Counted from the stretch's first letter, positions 17,965 through 27,026 are shown. The stretch: 64,000 nucleotides of DNA from Pirellulaceae bacterium (GCA_023382975.1 JAHDXO010000022.1:1-64000); one strand, 5' to 3'. Translations and numbers: made by a program. The notes: generated by a model not told the origin, from the letters alone.

Positions 17965-18303
17965 TTAGAGCGAGCCTTGCGCCGCGCCAATCGCGGTCAC
18001 CAAAAATTCCATTCCGCCGACCCGGTCGATGTCACTGATTTCGACCTCGGGCGGCTCAACCGACATCTCGATGTAGGGCAGAAGTCTACGGAATCGCTCG
18101 GAACGGAAATGCTCTTCGGCGTCGTCCCGAGTTTCCCACTGCACAAGGTACGTTAGCGAGTCTTCTTCCTCGGCGTCCTGCAACACCCGGCAGACGCGGC
18201 AACCTTTCGATACCTCGGTGGGCCCCTTCAGACACCGCAGGACGTCCAGCACTTCCTGGAGTTTATCCGAAGGCGCCACAATTCGCAGGAACGCTTGTAT
18301 CAT
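17965..18303 (-). CDS. Antibiotic biosynthesis monooxygenase (ABM) domain protein
   Basis: A 112-residue ferredoxin-like alpha+beta protein of the ABM/YgiN type. It has the opening strand MIQAFLRIVAP, the helix KLQEVLDVLRCLKGPTEV, the strand YLVQWETRDDAEEHFRSERF and a long C-terminal strand region. Family members include cofactor-free quinol monooxygenases and heme-degrading enzymes, and many have no known activity. It is the first gene after a predicted sigma54 promoter (18394-18411) with an activator site at 18511-18535, and the activator gene ends right upstream. It is therefore probably the lead target of that regulator. Confidence 0.85.
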   Translation of the reverse strand: MIQAFLRIVAPSDKLQEVLDVLRCLKGPTEVSKGCRVCRVLQDAEEEDSLTYLVQWETRDDAEEHFRSERFRRLLPYIEMSVEPPEVEISDIDRVGGMEFLVTAIGAAQGSL

Positions 18304-18393
18304 GCCGGGGGCCTCGCCTTGAATCGCCTTCTTGCTCAGCGGACGATCTCTTTCGATTTGTCATACAGCTCGTTGCCAAGCTTCTCGCAGGAT

Positions 18394-18411
18394 TAGCAAC
18401 GGGCGTACCGG
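18394..18411 (-). promoter_or_regulatory. Predicted sigma54 (-24/-12) promoter, ABM operon
   Basis: On the minus strand the sequence is CCGGTACGCCCGTTGCTA: GG and GC are separated by exactly 10 bases, matching TGGCACG-N4-TTGC with one substitution in the -24 box. The predicted start of transcription is about 80 bp before the monooxygenase ATG. It shares GGTACGC-N3-TTGC with the promoter at 25372-25389. Confidence 0.75.
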
Positions 18412-18510
18412 ACGGAGATTCGTCCCAGCGGAATATCGCAAAAGCCTTTGTCTGTCGCGACTTACGCGTTCCCTGAAGGATCGGTTGCCGCGAGGCGGTG
18501 CCCAGAATCC

Positions 18511-18535
18511 TTGGAGATTCTACGAAATATTGGAG
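18511..18535. promoter_or_regulatory. Predicted upstream activator site for the sigma54 regulator (copy 1)
   Basis: TTGGAGATTCTACG followed by a second TTGGAG starting exactly 19 bp after the first. The same 14-mer, in the same orientation and at the same distance (about 103 bp) from a sigma54 promoter, is found at 25489. The site overlaps the stop codon of the activator gene. Confidence 0.65.
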
Positions 18536-21027
18536 TCTCTGTTTGGCCGCCTGATTCCCAGCTTCGCCATGCGGGCTTCGAGTGTCGTCGGCTTGATGCC
18601 GAGGATTTCCGCGGCTCCGCCGGTGCCGCGAATCCGCCAACCTGTATTCTGAAGGGCGCGAAGGATCTGCTCCCGCTGGTTTTCCTCCAGCGTCATCCGG
18701 GTTGCTCGGGCGTCGGGGGTGCCCGTCGGCAAATCCACGTGCAGTTCGTCCCCGCTGGCGAGGATCATCGCGCGTTCGATCACGTTGCTCAGTTCGCGGA
18801 CATTGCCAGGCCAGGAATACTGCTGCAGTTGCTGCATTGTCTTGCGGGGAATGCTCTTGATCGTCTTTCCCATTCGGCGGCCGAAGGACTCGACAAAGGC
18901 CCAGGCCAGCGGCGGGATGTCTTCGCGGCGTTCGCGAAGTGGCGGGACGCGGATAGGAAACACATTCAGTCGGTGGTACAGATCGGCGCGGAACTTCTCC
19001 TCGCGGACCGCCAAATCCAGGTTCCGGTTGGTGGCCGCGATGATCCGCACGTCGACGGTCACGGTCTTGGGGCTGCCCAGGCGTTCGAAGCGGCCGTCCT
19101 GCAGGACACGGAGCAGTTTCGCCTGCAACTCGACGGGGAACTCGCCCACTTCATCCAGAAACAAAGTCGAGCCGTCCGCCACCACGAAGCGGCCCACCTG
19201 GGCCGAGGCGGCTCCGGTGTAGGCTCCGGCCTCGCGCCCGAACAGTTCACTTTCGATCAACGTGGCGGGTAAGGAAGCGCAGTTGACGATCACCATCGGC
19301 TGGTTCTTGCGGGCGCTCAGTTCGTGAATCGTTTGCGCCAGCAGCTCTTTCCCGGTCCCCGTTTCCCCTAGCAGCAGGACCGGCGCGTCGGTCGCGGCCA
19401 CCCGTTCCGCCTCGGAGAGCACACGCGTAATCGCCTCGCTCCGACCGATGATCCGGCCGTGGTGGTACTTCAGAACGGCCTGCTCGCGAAGATACTGGTT
19501 CTCTTGCTCCAGACGCTGGCGCAGCACCATGTTCTCGGCCAATGCCTCGCGCAGCGATTCCTCTGTCCGCCGCCTCAGGATGGCGTTGGCGAACACTTCT
19601 CCGATCAATTGCAGGCGGGAGAGAATCTCGGCGGGCCACTCGCATCGCCGCCGAATGAAGGCAAAGGTAATGGCGCCCAGGACGGAACCGCCAACCTTCA
19701 GGGGTACGGCCACATTGGACTGGATGCCATGCATCCGGCAATAATCCCTCTCCTTGATCGCCTCCGGCGGCAGTTCATCCGGCAGATTCCTGACGAACAC
19801 GGCTTTCCCGAGGCGAAATTGCCCGATGAACCAAGGAAGCTGATTGATGGCGAACGGTCCCACAGGAAACGCTTCGCAGCCCGGAACCGCGTACGAATGA
19901 GTTACCTGGATGTGCCGCGGTTTCTTGCCGAACTCGATCAGCGTGCTGCGGTCGTTGCCCAGGAAATCGACGAGCGTCTGCAAGGTGCCGTCGAGCAAAG
20001 GAGCCACCTGTTCGGCAGGTTGGTTGACGAAACGCGCGGACAGATCCGCCAGCAGGCTCTCGAATCGCAGGCGGTCCTTGATCGCCAACTCCGCCCGCTT
20101 CCGGTCCGTGACGTCCACGGAGACGCCCAACAGGCAATCCGGTTCCCCGGATTCCCGGCTCTGAACGCGGCCGCGCGAGGCGAACCAACGCAGACTTCCG
20201 TCGGGCGGAAGGACACGGTATTCGACGAAAACCTCGCGGTTCGACCGCACGAGTGTCTGAACGGTTTGTTGGATCAGGTCTCGATCCTCCGGATGGACGA
20301 CATCCAGGAACCGCCCGAATGTCACCTCCTCGTCCGCGGAAAAGCCGAATAACTCGCGGGTTTTCGCGGTGAGCCAGAAGCAGCGCGTGGCAAGGTCCAA
20401 ACTCCACAAACCAGCGCCGGCCGAATCCGCCGCCAGATTCAGACGTTCCTCGCTCTCGCGCAGCGTCTCCTCAAAACGCTTCCGAGCCAACGCATTGGCG
20501 AAAACCTGCGCGACCAACTGTAGCCGTTTCACCATGTCGTCTGGCCACTGACGCTTTTCTCGGGTTGTATTGAAGGACAATGCGCCGAACGTCGGACCGC
20601 CGCCGACCGACAGCGGAACCGTCAGCGTGGTCTTGATGCCGTAGTGACGCCAACTCTCCCCATCGCGGGTCGCCTCCCGCGGCAACTCGTCCAGGGAGGA
20701 AACCCGAATCACTTTGCCGGCCAGCAGTTGCCGTTGACACCAGGGAAAGTACTCGTCGGCACTCATCTGTTGCGGGATCGGATTTCCTTCAAAGGAGCGA
20801 TACAAATGGGTCAAGATGAGCAAGGCCGGATTCTTCGCCGAGGCTTGCCAGAGCGCCGAAAGATCCAGCCCGAGGAATTCGCAGACGCACCGTTGTGCTT
20901 CGGTAATCTCGCGGTCAACATGGCTTGCGGGTAGGTCGATGAACTTCACCGAGAGATCCGTGATCAGCGTCTCAAATCGCAGTCGCTCTTCGAGTTCCGA
21001 ACATCGGTCAACATCAGGCGGAGTCAT
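18520..21027 (-). CDS. Sigma54-dependent transcriptional activator, GAF-PAS-GAF-AAA+-Fis
   Basis: An 835-residue FhlA-like activator. A GAF domain (about 1-190) and a PAS domain (about 200-315) come first, then a second GAF domain (about 325-490) and a short coiled coil. The AAA+ domain (about 520-770) has Walker A GETGTGKE near 555, GAYTGA near 600 (a variant of GAFTGA) and the arginine-finger region FRADLYHRLNVFPI. A Fis-type helix-turn-helix (MTLEENQREQILRAL, then GGAAEILGIKPTTLEARM) ends the protein. No receiver domain is present, so small molecules or redox changes probably control it. The start at 21027 is uncertain (an earlier ATG lies at 21096). The gene lies just upstream of the monooxygenase operon, whose promoter and activator site are visible. 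Confidence 0.93.
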   Translation of the reverse strand: MTPPDVDRCSELEERLRFETLITDLSVKFIDLPASHVDREITEAQRCVCEFLGLDLSALWQASAKNPALLILTHLYRSFEGNPIPQQMSADEYFPWCQRQLLAGKVIRVSSLDELPREATRDGESWRHYGIKTTLTVPLSVGGGPTFGALSFNTTREKRQWPDDMVKRLQLVAQVFANALARKRFEETLRESEERLNLAADSAGAGLWSLDLATRCFWLTAKTRELFGFSADEEVTFGRFLDVVHPEDRDLIQQTVQTLVRSNREVFVEYRVLPPDGSLRWFASRGRVQSRESGEPDCLLGVSVDVTDRKRAELAIKDRLRFESLLADLSARFVNQPAEQVAPLLDGTLQTLVDFLGNDRSTLIEFGKKPRHIQVTHSYAVPGCEAFPVGPFAINQLPWFIGQFRLGKAVFVRNLPDELPPEAIKERDYCRMHGIQSNVAVPLKVGGSVLGAITFAFIRRRCEWPAEILSRLQLIGEVFANAILRRRTEESLREALAENMVLRQRLEQENQYLREQAVLKYHHGRIIGRSEAITRVLSEAERVAATDAPVLLLGETGTGKELLAQTIHELSARKNQPMVIVNCASLPATLIESELFGREAGAYTGAASAQVGRFVVADGSTLFLDEVGEFPVELQAKLLRVLQDGRFERLGSPKTVTVDVRIIAATNRNLDLAVREEKFRADLYHRLNVFPIRVPPLRERREDIPPLAWAFVESFGRRMGKTIKSIPRKTMQQLQQYSWPGNVRELSNVIERAMILASGDELHVDLPTGTPDARATRMTLEENQREQILRALQNTGWRIRGTGGAAEILGIKPTTLEARMAKLGIRRPNRDSNIS

Positions 21028-21525
21028 CGGATCTTGCTTTCGCCATACGAGATGCTGGAAGTGACGAAGTCTGGGGACACCCCGTTTGAATTGCATCGAG
21101 GGTGCAACATCACCCGTCTGATCATCTCAGAATAGAATCCGCGGGTTTCTACGGATAGCGGGCAACGAGGTTGAGATCGGCAGAAAACTCCAAAATATCG
21201 GAGGCCCAATTGGGCCGTGTTCCTGCGGGGGCTGTTCCCACTTCAACCGTCCCAATTCCCACAGCTTGTCGGTATTCTCGGCCAAGATCAGGAAATCCGT
21301 GTCGGCGATTGTGCAGTCGGGAGTTGGCGGGAGTACCCACGTCAGTCTATGCTAGATACGTTTCGCAACGTTCGCTCGTCCGCTTTCACAATGATCCAGG
21401 GTTGCTGTTTCGGCCAAACCCAAAAAACAGGAAGCGACACGAAAGGCTGGTCTTGCAACGGTTCCGCCTGCGTCCGGCGGAATTTCCGCAACTTTTCTCG
21501 CGCGATAGAAGACGGAAGGTGATTC
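21028..21525. other. Intergenic region upstream of two divergent genes
   Basis: It lies between the sigma54 activator gene (minus) and a secreted-protein gene (plus). It contains ctccaaaatatcggag near 21188-21203, an imperfect palindrome whose halves (TTGGAG and TCGGAG) resemble the half-sites of the activator's predicted binding sites. This could be an autoregulatory site. No convincing -24/-12 or -35/-10 pair was found. Confidence 0.4.
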
Positions 21526-23094
21526 ATGCAACGCTTATCGAGTTTCCTGGAAGGCCCTCGCAAAACCGGGATTGGTTCCCGCTCAGTCGTCCCGGTCGTT
21601 GTGCTGTTGGTGCTGCTGGCGTCTGCTCAAACCGCCTCGGCCCAGTTCGGCAACTTGGTCAATCGCGTTCCCGACGATGCCAATGCCTTGCTCTTGATCG
21701 ATGTGGACAAGCTGCTGGCCAGTCCGATGGCGCAGGACGAAGGTTGGCGGGCGAAGCTGGATCAGGCATTCTCCGCCGGACTGGTGATCCTGCCTCCCGA
21801 GGCCGGGCGCTTCATGCTTTCGGCCCGATTGGATTTCCGCCTGCTTCGGCCGCTGTGGCGAGTGGCTGTGCTGGACGTGGAATACGAGCCATCGATTCCC
21901 AAAGCGGCGGTGCGTTACGGCGGGCAGGTGGACAACATCGAAGGGTTGGACGCAGCATTGATGCCCGATGACGCCTACTTGGTCAAATTCGGCCCCAAGC
22001 TGGTCGGGGCGATGTCGCCGGGCGACCGGCAGAAGGTGGCGCGCTGGATCAACCAGATCCACGCCAACGACATCGGCGTGCTGTCGCCTTACATGCAGCA
22101 GGCGGTCAAGTACGCGGAGAGCAGTGCGGGAATGATCCTGGCTTTGGACCTGCACCACGTGGTCGCTCCGGCCGACGCTAAGGCGCGGCTCGCGGAATGG
22201 GAGCTGCTAAAGGGTCGCAACGTCGATCTGGACCAGGTGGCCGAGGTGTTGGCGAGCGTCCGCGGCGTGATGCTGGGCGTGACGGTCACCGACAAACGGT
22301 ACGGCGCGATCCGCGTCGATTTCGATCAGGACGCGTCCGTCCTGCAGGACTTTGCCAAGCCGCTGCTGCTCGAAGTGCTGGGGCGGCATGGTTTGATGAT
22401 CGACGAATTCCAGGACTGGACCGCCGAGGTCAACGGCAAGACGCTCGCGCTGCGGGGTGTGCTCAATGCAAGCGGCATGCGCCGGGTGCTCAGCATCCTG
22501 GACGCGCCGGCCTCGGCGCAACAGCACTTGGCCAGTCCCTCGGAGACCGATCCTGAAGCGGCGGACAAGCAGTTGGTGATCGCCGCCTCGCAGACCTACT
22601 TCAAAGCGATCGAATCGCTGTTGGACGACTTGAGGATCAAACGCAGTTCCAGCGAGTTTGTCACGTGGGGCCAGGTCGGAGCGTGGTTCGAGAAATACGC
22701 CCGCAAAATCGACGGCATGCCGATTCTGCATGTCGATCCGGAGTTGCTGGACTACGGCGCCTACGTCGCCAATTCGCTCCGTGATGCCGAGAACGCCATG
22801 AAGGGCATCGGCATGCGGGCCGGCTATCGCGAGACAGAGTTGCCAACCGAGTACAACTACAACGTGCAGGCCGGCGCAGTCGGCGGCTGGGGGCCCTACG
22901 GCGCGGGGGCACGCTACGGTTACCGTTGGACGGCGCAAGAAGATCTGTCCGCCGAATTCGCGGACCGCGCTCACGTGCGCACCCAGGAAAAGATCCAGGG
23001 CAACGTCGAAGCCAATCACATCACCCAGGGAATCGCCCAGTCCTCGGCCGAAGTCCGGCGGCGGATGACGGAGAAATACCAGGTCGAGTTTTGA
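21526..23094 (+). CDS. Large exported protein of unknown function
   Basis: A 522-residue protein with a long N-terminal signal region (cleavage probably after VLLASAQTASA, near residue 39). The mature part is mixed alpha/beta without a recognised motif: PDDANALLLIDVDKLLASP near the start, a helix-rich middle and a C-terminal glycine/tyrosine-rich patch (AGAVGGWGPYGAGARYGYRW). It resembles large secreted proteins frequent in planctomycetes, but no family is assigned. A gaaggtg site precedes the ATG. The gene is on the opposite strand from its neighbours and appears to be transcribed alone, convergent with the small membrane protein gene downstream. Confidence 0.75.
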   Translation: MQRLSSFLEGPRKTGIGSRSVVPVVVLLVLLASAQTASAQFGNLVNRVPDDANALLLIDVDKLLASPMAQDEGWRAKLDQAFSAGLVILPPEAGRFMLSARLDFRLLRPLWRVAVLDVEYEPSIPKAAVRYGGQVDNIEGLDAALMPDDAYLVKFGPKLVGAMSPGDRQKVARWINQIHANDIGVLSPYMQQAVKYAESSAGMILALDLHHVVAPADAKARLAEWELLKGRNVDLDQVAEVLASVRGVMLGVTVTDKRYGAIRVDFDQDASVLQDFAKPLLLEVLGRHGLMIDEFQDWTAEVNGKTLALRGVLNASGMRRVLSILDAPASAQQHLASPSETDPEAADKQLVIAASQTYFKAIESLLDDLRIKRSSSEFVTWGQVGAWFEKYARKIDGMPILHVDPELLDYGAYVANSLRDAENAMKGIGMRAGYRETELPTEYNYNVQAGAVGGWGPYGAGARYGYRWTAQEDLSAEFADRAHVRTQEKIQGNVEANHITQGIAQSSAEVRRRMTEKYQVEF

Positions 23095-23233
23095 ATCTCG
23101 ATCCAGCACGAATCACGCCTGCGTTCGAGATCAAGCTCGCCCAGAGCATTTCACACGAGAGCTTCCGTTCAGGCCATTGTCGATATCGATCCGCAAGGGC
23201 TGACGCGTAGGACGGTCTCGTACGGGGACAGAT

Positions 23234-23701
23234 TCAATCGTCAGAAACTGCCCCCTGCCCACTGCTTGGCGTCGTCCGTTTCCCAGACAGTGCCCGCGCC
23301 AGGCGGGCAGTCGGGCCGCGGAACAGGACGTACGGCACGATGGCGCACGCAACGGCCACGATCAGTGCCTGGACCACATAGAACGCGCGCAGGACGAGGA
23401 CTTGGTACACGGTGTCCAGCACGATCGCCGTGACGAAGACTCTGGTGATGTCCTTGCGGGCTGCGAGAAACCGCTGCCGCCGCCGACTGGGATCGGAAAC
23501 GATGCCCCACAGAAACGCGGGCTCACCTGTGCGGGCATCCCGCAATCCGGCTCGAATCGCCAGCAGCGTCACCACGGTCGGCATCACGAAGAACCGGAAC
23601 TGCAGCGGTCCGATCGTCCGCCCCAGCAATTGCTCGCCTCCACGAGTCAGGATTTCCACAATTGTGTCCACCACTCGTGCCTTTTCACGCCAACCGTTCA
23701 C
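23234..23701 (-). CDS. Small integral membrane protein, unknown function
   Basis: A 155-residue protein with hydrophobic segments at about residues 33-50, 85-105 and 108-130 (VFVTAIVLDTVYQVLVL; YVVQALIVAVACAIVPYVLF), joined by basic loops (DPSRRRQRFLAARKD). No family motif was recognised. It starts 16 bp after the stop of the broken low-complexity gene (23718-25247), so both should be transcribed from the sigma54 promoter at 25372. The tail is polar and Ser/Gly-rich. Confidence 0.65.
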   Translation of the reverse strand: MNGWREKARVVDTIVEILTRGGEQLLGRTIGPLQFRFFVMPTVVTLLAIRAGLRDARTGEPAFLWGIVSDPSRRRQRFLAARKDITRVFVTAIVLDTVYQVLVLRAFYVVQALIVAVACAIVPYVLFRGPTARLARALSGKRTTPSSGQGAVSDD

Positions 23702-23717
23702 TGTCCAGTACCTGCCC

Positions 23718-25247
23718 TCACGGCTGCGACGACGGTTCTTTCAGCCGCACCAACAGCCACTGCTGTGTTTGGCCGTTCGCGAAATGAACCAGCGCTGGAG
23801 CCGTGTTTTCGGTCAGGTTGATGATGCCGGTCTCCATGATCGGGCGAGTCTCGCCAACCACGGTCCAGGCCGCGCGTTGGGTGGCCTTGTCCGCCATGCC
23901 CTCGATGGTTCGCGTGGTATCATCGGCCGAATTGTGCAGCGTACCGGAGATGATCCCTTCTTTACTGATCGCCAACTGCAAGAAAAGCGTTGGATCAGGG
24001 CCCGACGCTTGCCCGTCCTGCGTCAGGGCGAACACGCCCAGGGGCATCCATTCCGACTGGTCGGGCGATGCGGCGGGAGCACTGGCGGCAATGTCCTCAG
24101 CCTGCTGCGCATACTCTTCGGCTGTGGCTACCACTTGGTCACCGTAATACACGGAGTTGTCCTCGTAGTAGACGTTTTCGCCGTACGAGTAGTAGACCGG
24201 CTCCGTCCATCCATAGCCGACCCAGCCAGTCAGTCCCGCCCACGTGGCCCAACGGAACGGACGGGTGATCGCTCACGCGCCCCACAAAGGATGGTCGGAC
24301 CAGAAATCGCGAATGGGGTGATCGTCGATGTGATCCCAAATCTCGTCGCGTCGGTCCATGCGATTGTCGAACCGCTCCTGACGGTTCTCGATCCGATCGG
24401 GGCGATTATCGGCCCAAGGTCGCTCGCCGATACCGGGTCGCTCGCCGATACCCGGTCGTTCTCCGATACCCGGTCGTTCTCCGATACCCGGTCGTTCTCC
24501 GATACCCGGTCGTTCTCCGATACCTGGCCGCTCTCCGATTCCTGGCCGCTCTCCGATTCCCGGTCGCTCTCCGATTCCGGGGCGATCGCCGGTTCCGGGC
24601 AGAGTCGAAGGCCGTTCTCCGAGGCCCGGACCAGGGCCTGCTCCCATCGCCGGCCGCTCGCCCGTGGCGGGCAGCGTGGAGGGGCGGGCACCGGAACTGC
24701 GCAAGAACTCGGCGGCCGCGCCTCCGGCCACGCCACCTGCGACCGCACCGGCCAAATTACGCGTTCCCGAGGAAGGCAACGTGCTGGGCCGGCTCGCACC
24801 AGCCGACGGCTTGATGTCCAGGAAGCTCTGCAGTTGGCTGGCTGTCGGGCGTGAACCGACCGCCGAACCAGGACGTGTGCCCGCACTGGGACGAGTACCA
24901 ACGCCGGGGGAGCCGACGCTGGGGCGGGTGCCGACACTGGGATGCGATATGCCCGGGCGGGAGCCAACGCCGGGTGTGCCCACACTTGGGCGTGTGCCGA
25001 CGCTGGGACGCGATACGCTTGGCGGCGTGAAACTGGGACGCGACACGCTGGGGCGTGAGACACTGGGAGCTGACGGGCGAGGGGCCGGGCGACTAACCGC
25101 AGGCGAGCGACTGACCGAGGGGCGCGAGAGACTCGCTCCGCCTCCGCGGGAAATCCCGCCGCCACCGCGACCGCCGCGAGCCAGCAGTTCGCCAGCTAAC
25201 CAGCTAACCATCGCCAGAATTACCATCAGCAGGAATAATCGTTTCAT
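23718..25247 (-). pseudogene. Paralogue of the secreted low-complexity protein, broken by an in-frame TGA
   Basis: The frame starts at the ATG at 25247 (gaggtg site upstream) with a signal peptide (MKRLFLLMVILAMVSWLAGELLA). SRPS/VGTRPS repeats, ten tandem 6-residue repeats (24421-24600) and the conserved HPLWG motif follow. At 24273-24275 the codon that is TGG in the intact paralogue at 15637-16896 (WGTWAITR) is TGA (WGA*AITR). The same frame then stays open with strong similarity to the paralogue down to the stop at 23718. One G-to-A change thus separates it from an intact 509-codon gene: a recent pseudogene, a sequencing error, or two separate products. A sigma54 promoter and activator site lie upstream. 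Confidence 0.8.
24421..24600 (-). repeat. Ten tandem 18-bp coding repeats (GIGERP)
   Basis: Ten consecutive 18-bp units: nine encode GIGERP and the outermost one encodes a GTGDRP variant. Three central units (24457-24510) are identical at the DNA level, suggesting recent expansion by slippage. The repeats are in frame within the secreted low-complexity gene. Confidence 0.9.
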
Positions 25248-25371
25248 CGATTCACCTCGTCCAGCTCGATTGGTCGTCGATTTGCCAGGGAACGCAGCAC
25301 AACGCCGCGCTCCGACCGGATGACGCAGTCCAGCCATACTATTCCATCATCCGCGACGGAACGAACCTGAC

Positions 25372-25389
25372 CGCAAGATGCGTACCAGA
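25372..25389 (-). promoter_or_regulatory. Predicted sigma54 (-24/-12) promoter, low-complexity paralogue
   Basis: On the minus strand the sequence is TCTGGTACGCATCTTGCG: TGG-TACG-N4-TTGC with 10 bases between GG and GC, nearly consensus. The predicted start of transcription is about 114 bp before the ATG at 25247. Confidence 0.8.
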
Positions 25390-25488
25390 GAAGAGAAGAT
25401 GTGTCGAGAAAATCCGATAAAGTCCCAATAGGTAAAGCTTTGCGCGCCGCCGAAGCCCTGGGCCCAAAGTCTCCGGTTCTCCAGGATA

Positions 25489-25513
25489 TTGGAGATTCTA
25501 CGGCATCTCGGAA
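25489..25513. promoter_or_regulatory. Predicted upstream activator site for the sigma54 regulator (copy 2)
   Basis: TTGGAGATTCTACG followed by TCGGAA starting exactly 19 bp after the first TTGGAG, matching the layout at 18511. It lies about 103 bp upstream of the -24 box at 25385. Confidence 0.65.
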
Positions 25514-25674
25514 ATCCTGTGGGAGAATCGAGACTGCATGACTTGCTGGACGAGCACACCAATGCGCGGTGCAGACCCTCAAATCATGCTGAAACCCGAG
25601 CGATGGCTCTTTCCAAACGCCAGCGGCATGTCTCATGCACTCGGGCGCGCCGTTCAGAGACTCGCGGTTTGCGA

Positions 25675-26595
25675 TCAGAAGCGGTAGCCGCCGCCGACTC
25701 CAGCGAAAAAGTCGTCCGCATCGGGCGTGATTCCAACACCACTGCGTACGTCGAGCACCAGATTGCTGGTGGCATAGAAATCAACGCCGACATTGAAGTA
25801 AACCTCGGCGTAGTCATCCTGCAGGCCGTACGAGAAGATACCGAAGAACTCTTGATACATCGTAATTTGCTCGGTGATCTCCGTGCCGAGGGCCAAGGAT
25901 TGCGTCCAAGCGATGAAGCGGTCGCTCGCTGGCTCCTCGGGCACTAGCCCGAAGTCTCCCCAGGCTTGGGTTCCAAATCCCGTGGAACCGTACAGTTCCC
26001 AACCCTCCACGATTTGCCAGCCATAGATATAGTCGAGCCCTGCCTCGACTTGCCGGGTGGAAAAGTCGCTGCCGCCCGTCGGCACCGTGAAACGCAATTC
26101 TAGAGCACTTTCGGGAATCCAGGCGTCTTGATCCGTTGCACGCAGCTTGAAGCCCCACCGCAAGTCTTCAGCGGATTCCGCAATCTCTCCCTCGTCCACC
26201 GCCTCCCAAGCGTAGGTCCAACGAAGGCGGAATTCGATGTCGTCGCTCAGGCCGAGGCGGACAAGCACTTCCGGCGTGGTGTGGGCCCGCTCGATCTCGT
26301 CCTCGTGATCGCGATAGAAAAACGTGTACCCCGCCTCCAGTTGCGCCACGCCACGTCCGACCGTAGTCGGTGACTGAGTGAAATCGTGACGATCGGTTTC
26401 GATTCGCTCCTCATACGGATTGCGGTACGAGTTCGTGCGACCAAGATGCCACAGATCGTCCAGGAACTTCAGACGCGGCTCTCGGATCGGATCGACACAA
26501 GCGTCGGAACATGGCTCCTGGGCAGCGACGGTTCGCTGTCCGGACAGCAACACCATGATCAGGATCACCAGTCCGAATCGGTCGTTTCGCGTCAT
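25675..26595 (-). CDS. Outer-membrane beta-barrel transporter-like protein
   Basis: A 306-residue protein with a signal peptide (ending near TVAAQ). Alternating strands of a beta-barrel follow (QLEAGYTFFYRD, VEAGLDYIYGW, YAEVYFNVGVDFYA), and the end VGGGYRF carries a C-terminal aromatic, a hallmark of outer-membrane barrels. It resembles the transporter/MetA-pathway phenol-degradation family (pfam13557). The start at 26595 is fixed by aaggagg 8 bp upstream; the longer frame to 26682 lacks a site. It could serve as an envelope channel related to the nearby pump operon, but this is only a guess from position. Confidence 0.75.
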   Translation of the reverse strand: MTRNDRFGLVILIMVLLSGQRTVAAQEPCSDACVDPIREPRLKFLDDLWHLGRTNSYRNPYEERIETDRHDFTQSPTTVGRGVAQLEAGYTFFYRDHEDEIERAHTTPEVLVRLGLSDDIEFRLRWTYAWEAVDEGEIAESAEDLRWGFKLRATDQDAWIPESALELRFTVPTGGSDFSTRQVEAGLDYIYGWQIVEGWELYGSTGFGTQAWGDFGLVPEEPASDRFIAWTQSLALGTEITEQITMYQEFFGIFSYGLQDDYAEVYFNVGVDFYATSNLVLDVRSGVGITPDADDFFAGVGGGYRF

Positions 26596-27026
26596 TCGGT
26601 CAGCCTCCTTGTATCCATCCGTGCGACAGCGAGCCCCTGCTTCCTCGGTGATCGGATGCTGCCGACATATACAATCAGCCATTCTACTGTTGGTTCAGCG
26701 ACGTACTTGGGACGAAGTCAACCGGGTCGCCAACGTTGGAATAAGCATCGCATTTTGCCAGCGGATTCCGCTGACCGATCGATTTACAGGAGCTGACGAC
26801 GCGACCGACCGCACGCACGTATCCTGCAGCAAGACCGGCAGCATCGTCAAATCTTCGGAGATTTCCCCGATTCGTCCATCGATGTATAGGACGGAACGGG
26901 CAGACGTGCAAAGAGCTTGGTTGTGTCCAGAATCCCCGCCAGCAGCGAAATCGTCTTGCCGTTGGGAATCGCAGCCGAACGTCCGAACTGCTTGGCTTCT
27001 TGAGGCTCGCCTCAGTGCCTGGACCA
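26596..27026. other. Intergenic region, no gene seen
   Basis: It lies between the GH13 gene stop and the barrel gene start. The stretch ttcggagatttcc near 26856 loosely resembles the activator half-site but lacks the 14-mer and the 19-bp repeat. Confidence 0.4.

Noticed and set aside
21195..21230. sigma54 promoter for the secreted protein gene at 21526
   Set aside because: A GG-N10-GC spacing exists in tgggccgtgttcctgc, but the -12 box is CTGC, it is about 300 bp from the gene and the possible activator half-sites are too close.
24273..24275. TGA read as tryptophan (recoding)
   Set aside because: Several intact genes in the window end in TGA (for example cheB, cheA and the TIR gene), so TGA is a normal stop here.
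24421..24600. Regular repeats resembling a CRISPR array
   Set aside because: The 18-bp units are contiguous without spacers, in frame and encode GIGERP; they are coding repeats.
26621..26638. sigma54 promoter for the barrel gene (GG-N10-GC on the minus strand)
   Set aside because: The -24 and -12 boxes match poorly, and the transcript would start almost at the ribosome binding site.
26850..26880. Third activator site upstream of the outer-membrane barrel gene
   Set aside because: It has TTCGGAGATTTCC but neither the 14-mer nor a second half-site 19 bp away, and no good sigma54 promoter at the expected distance.
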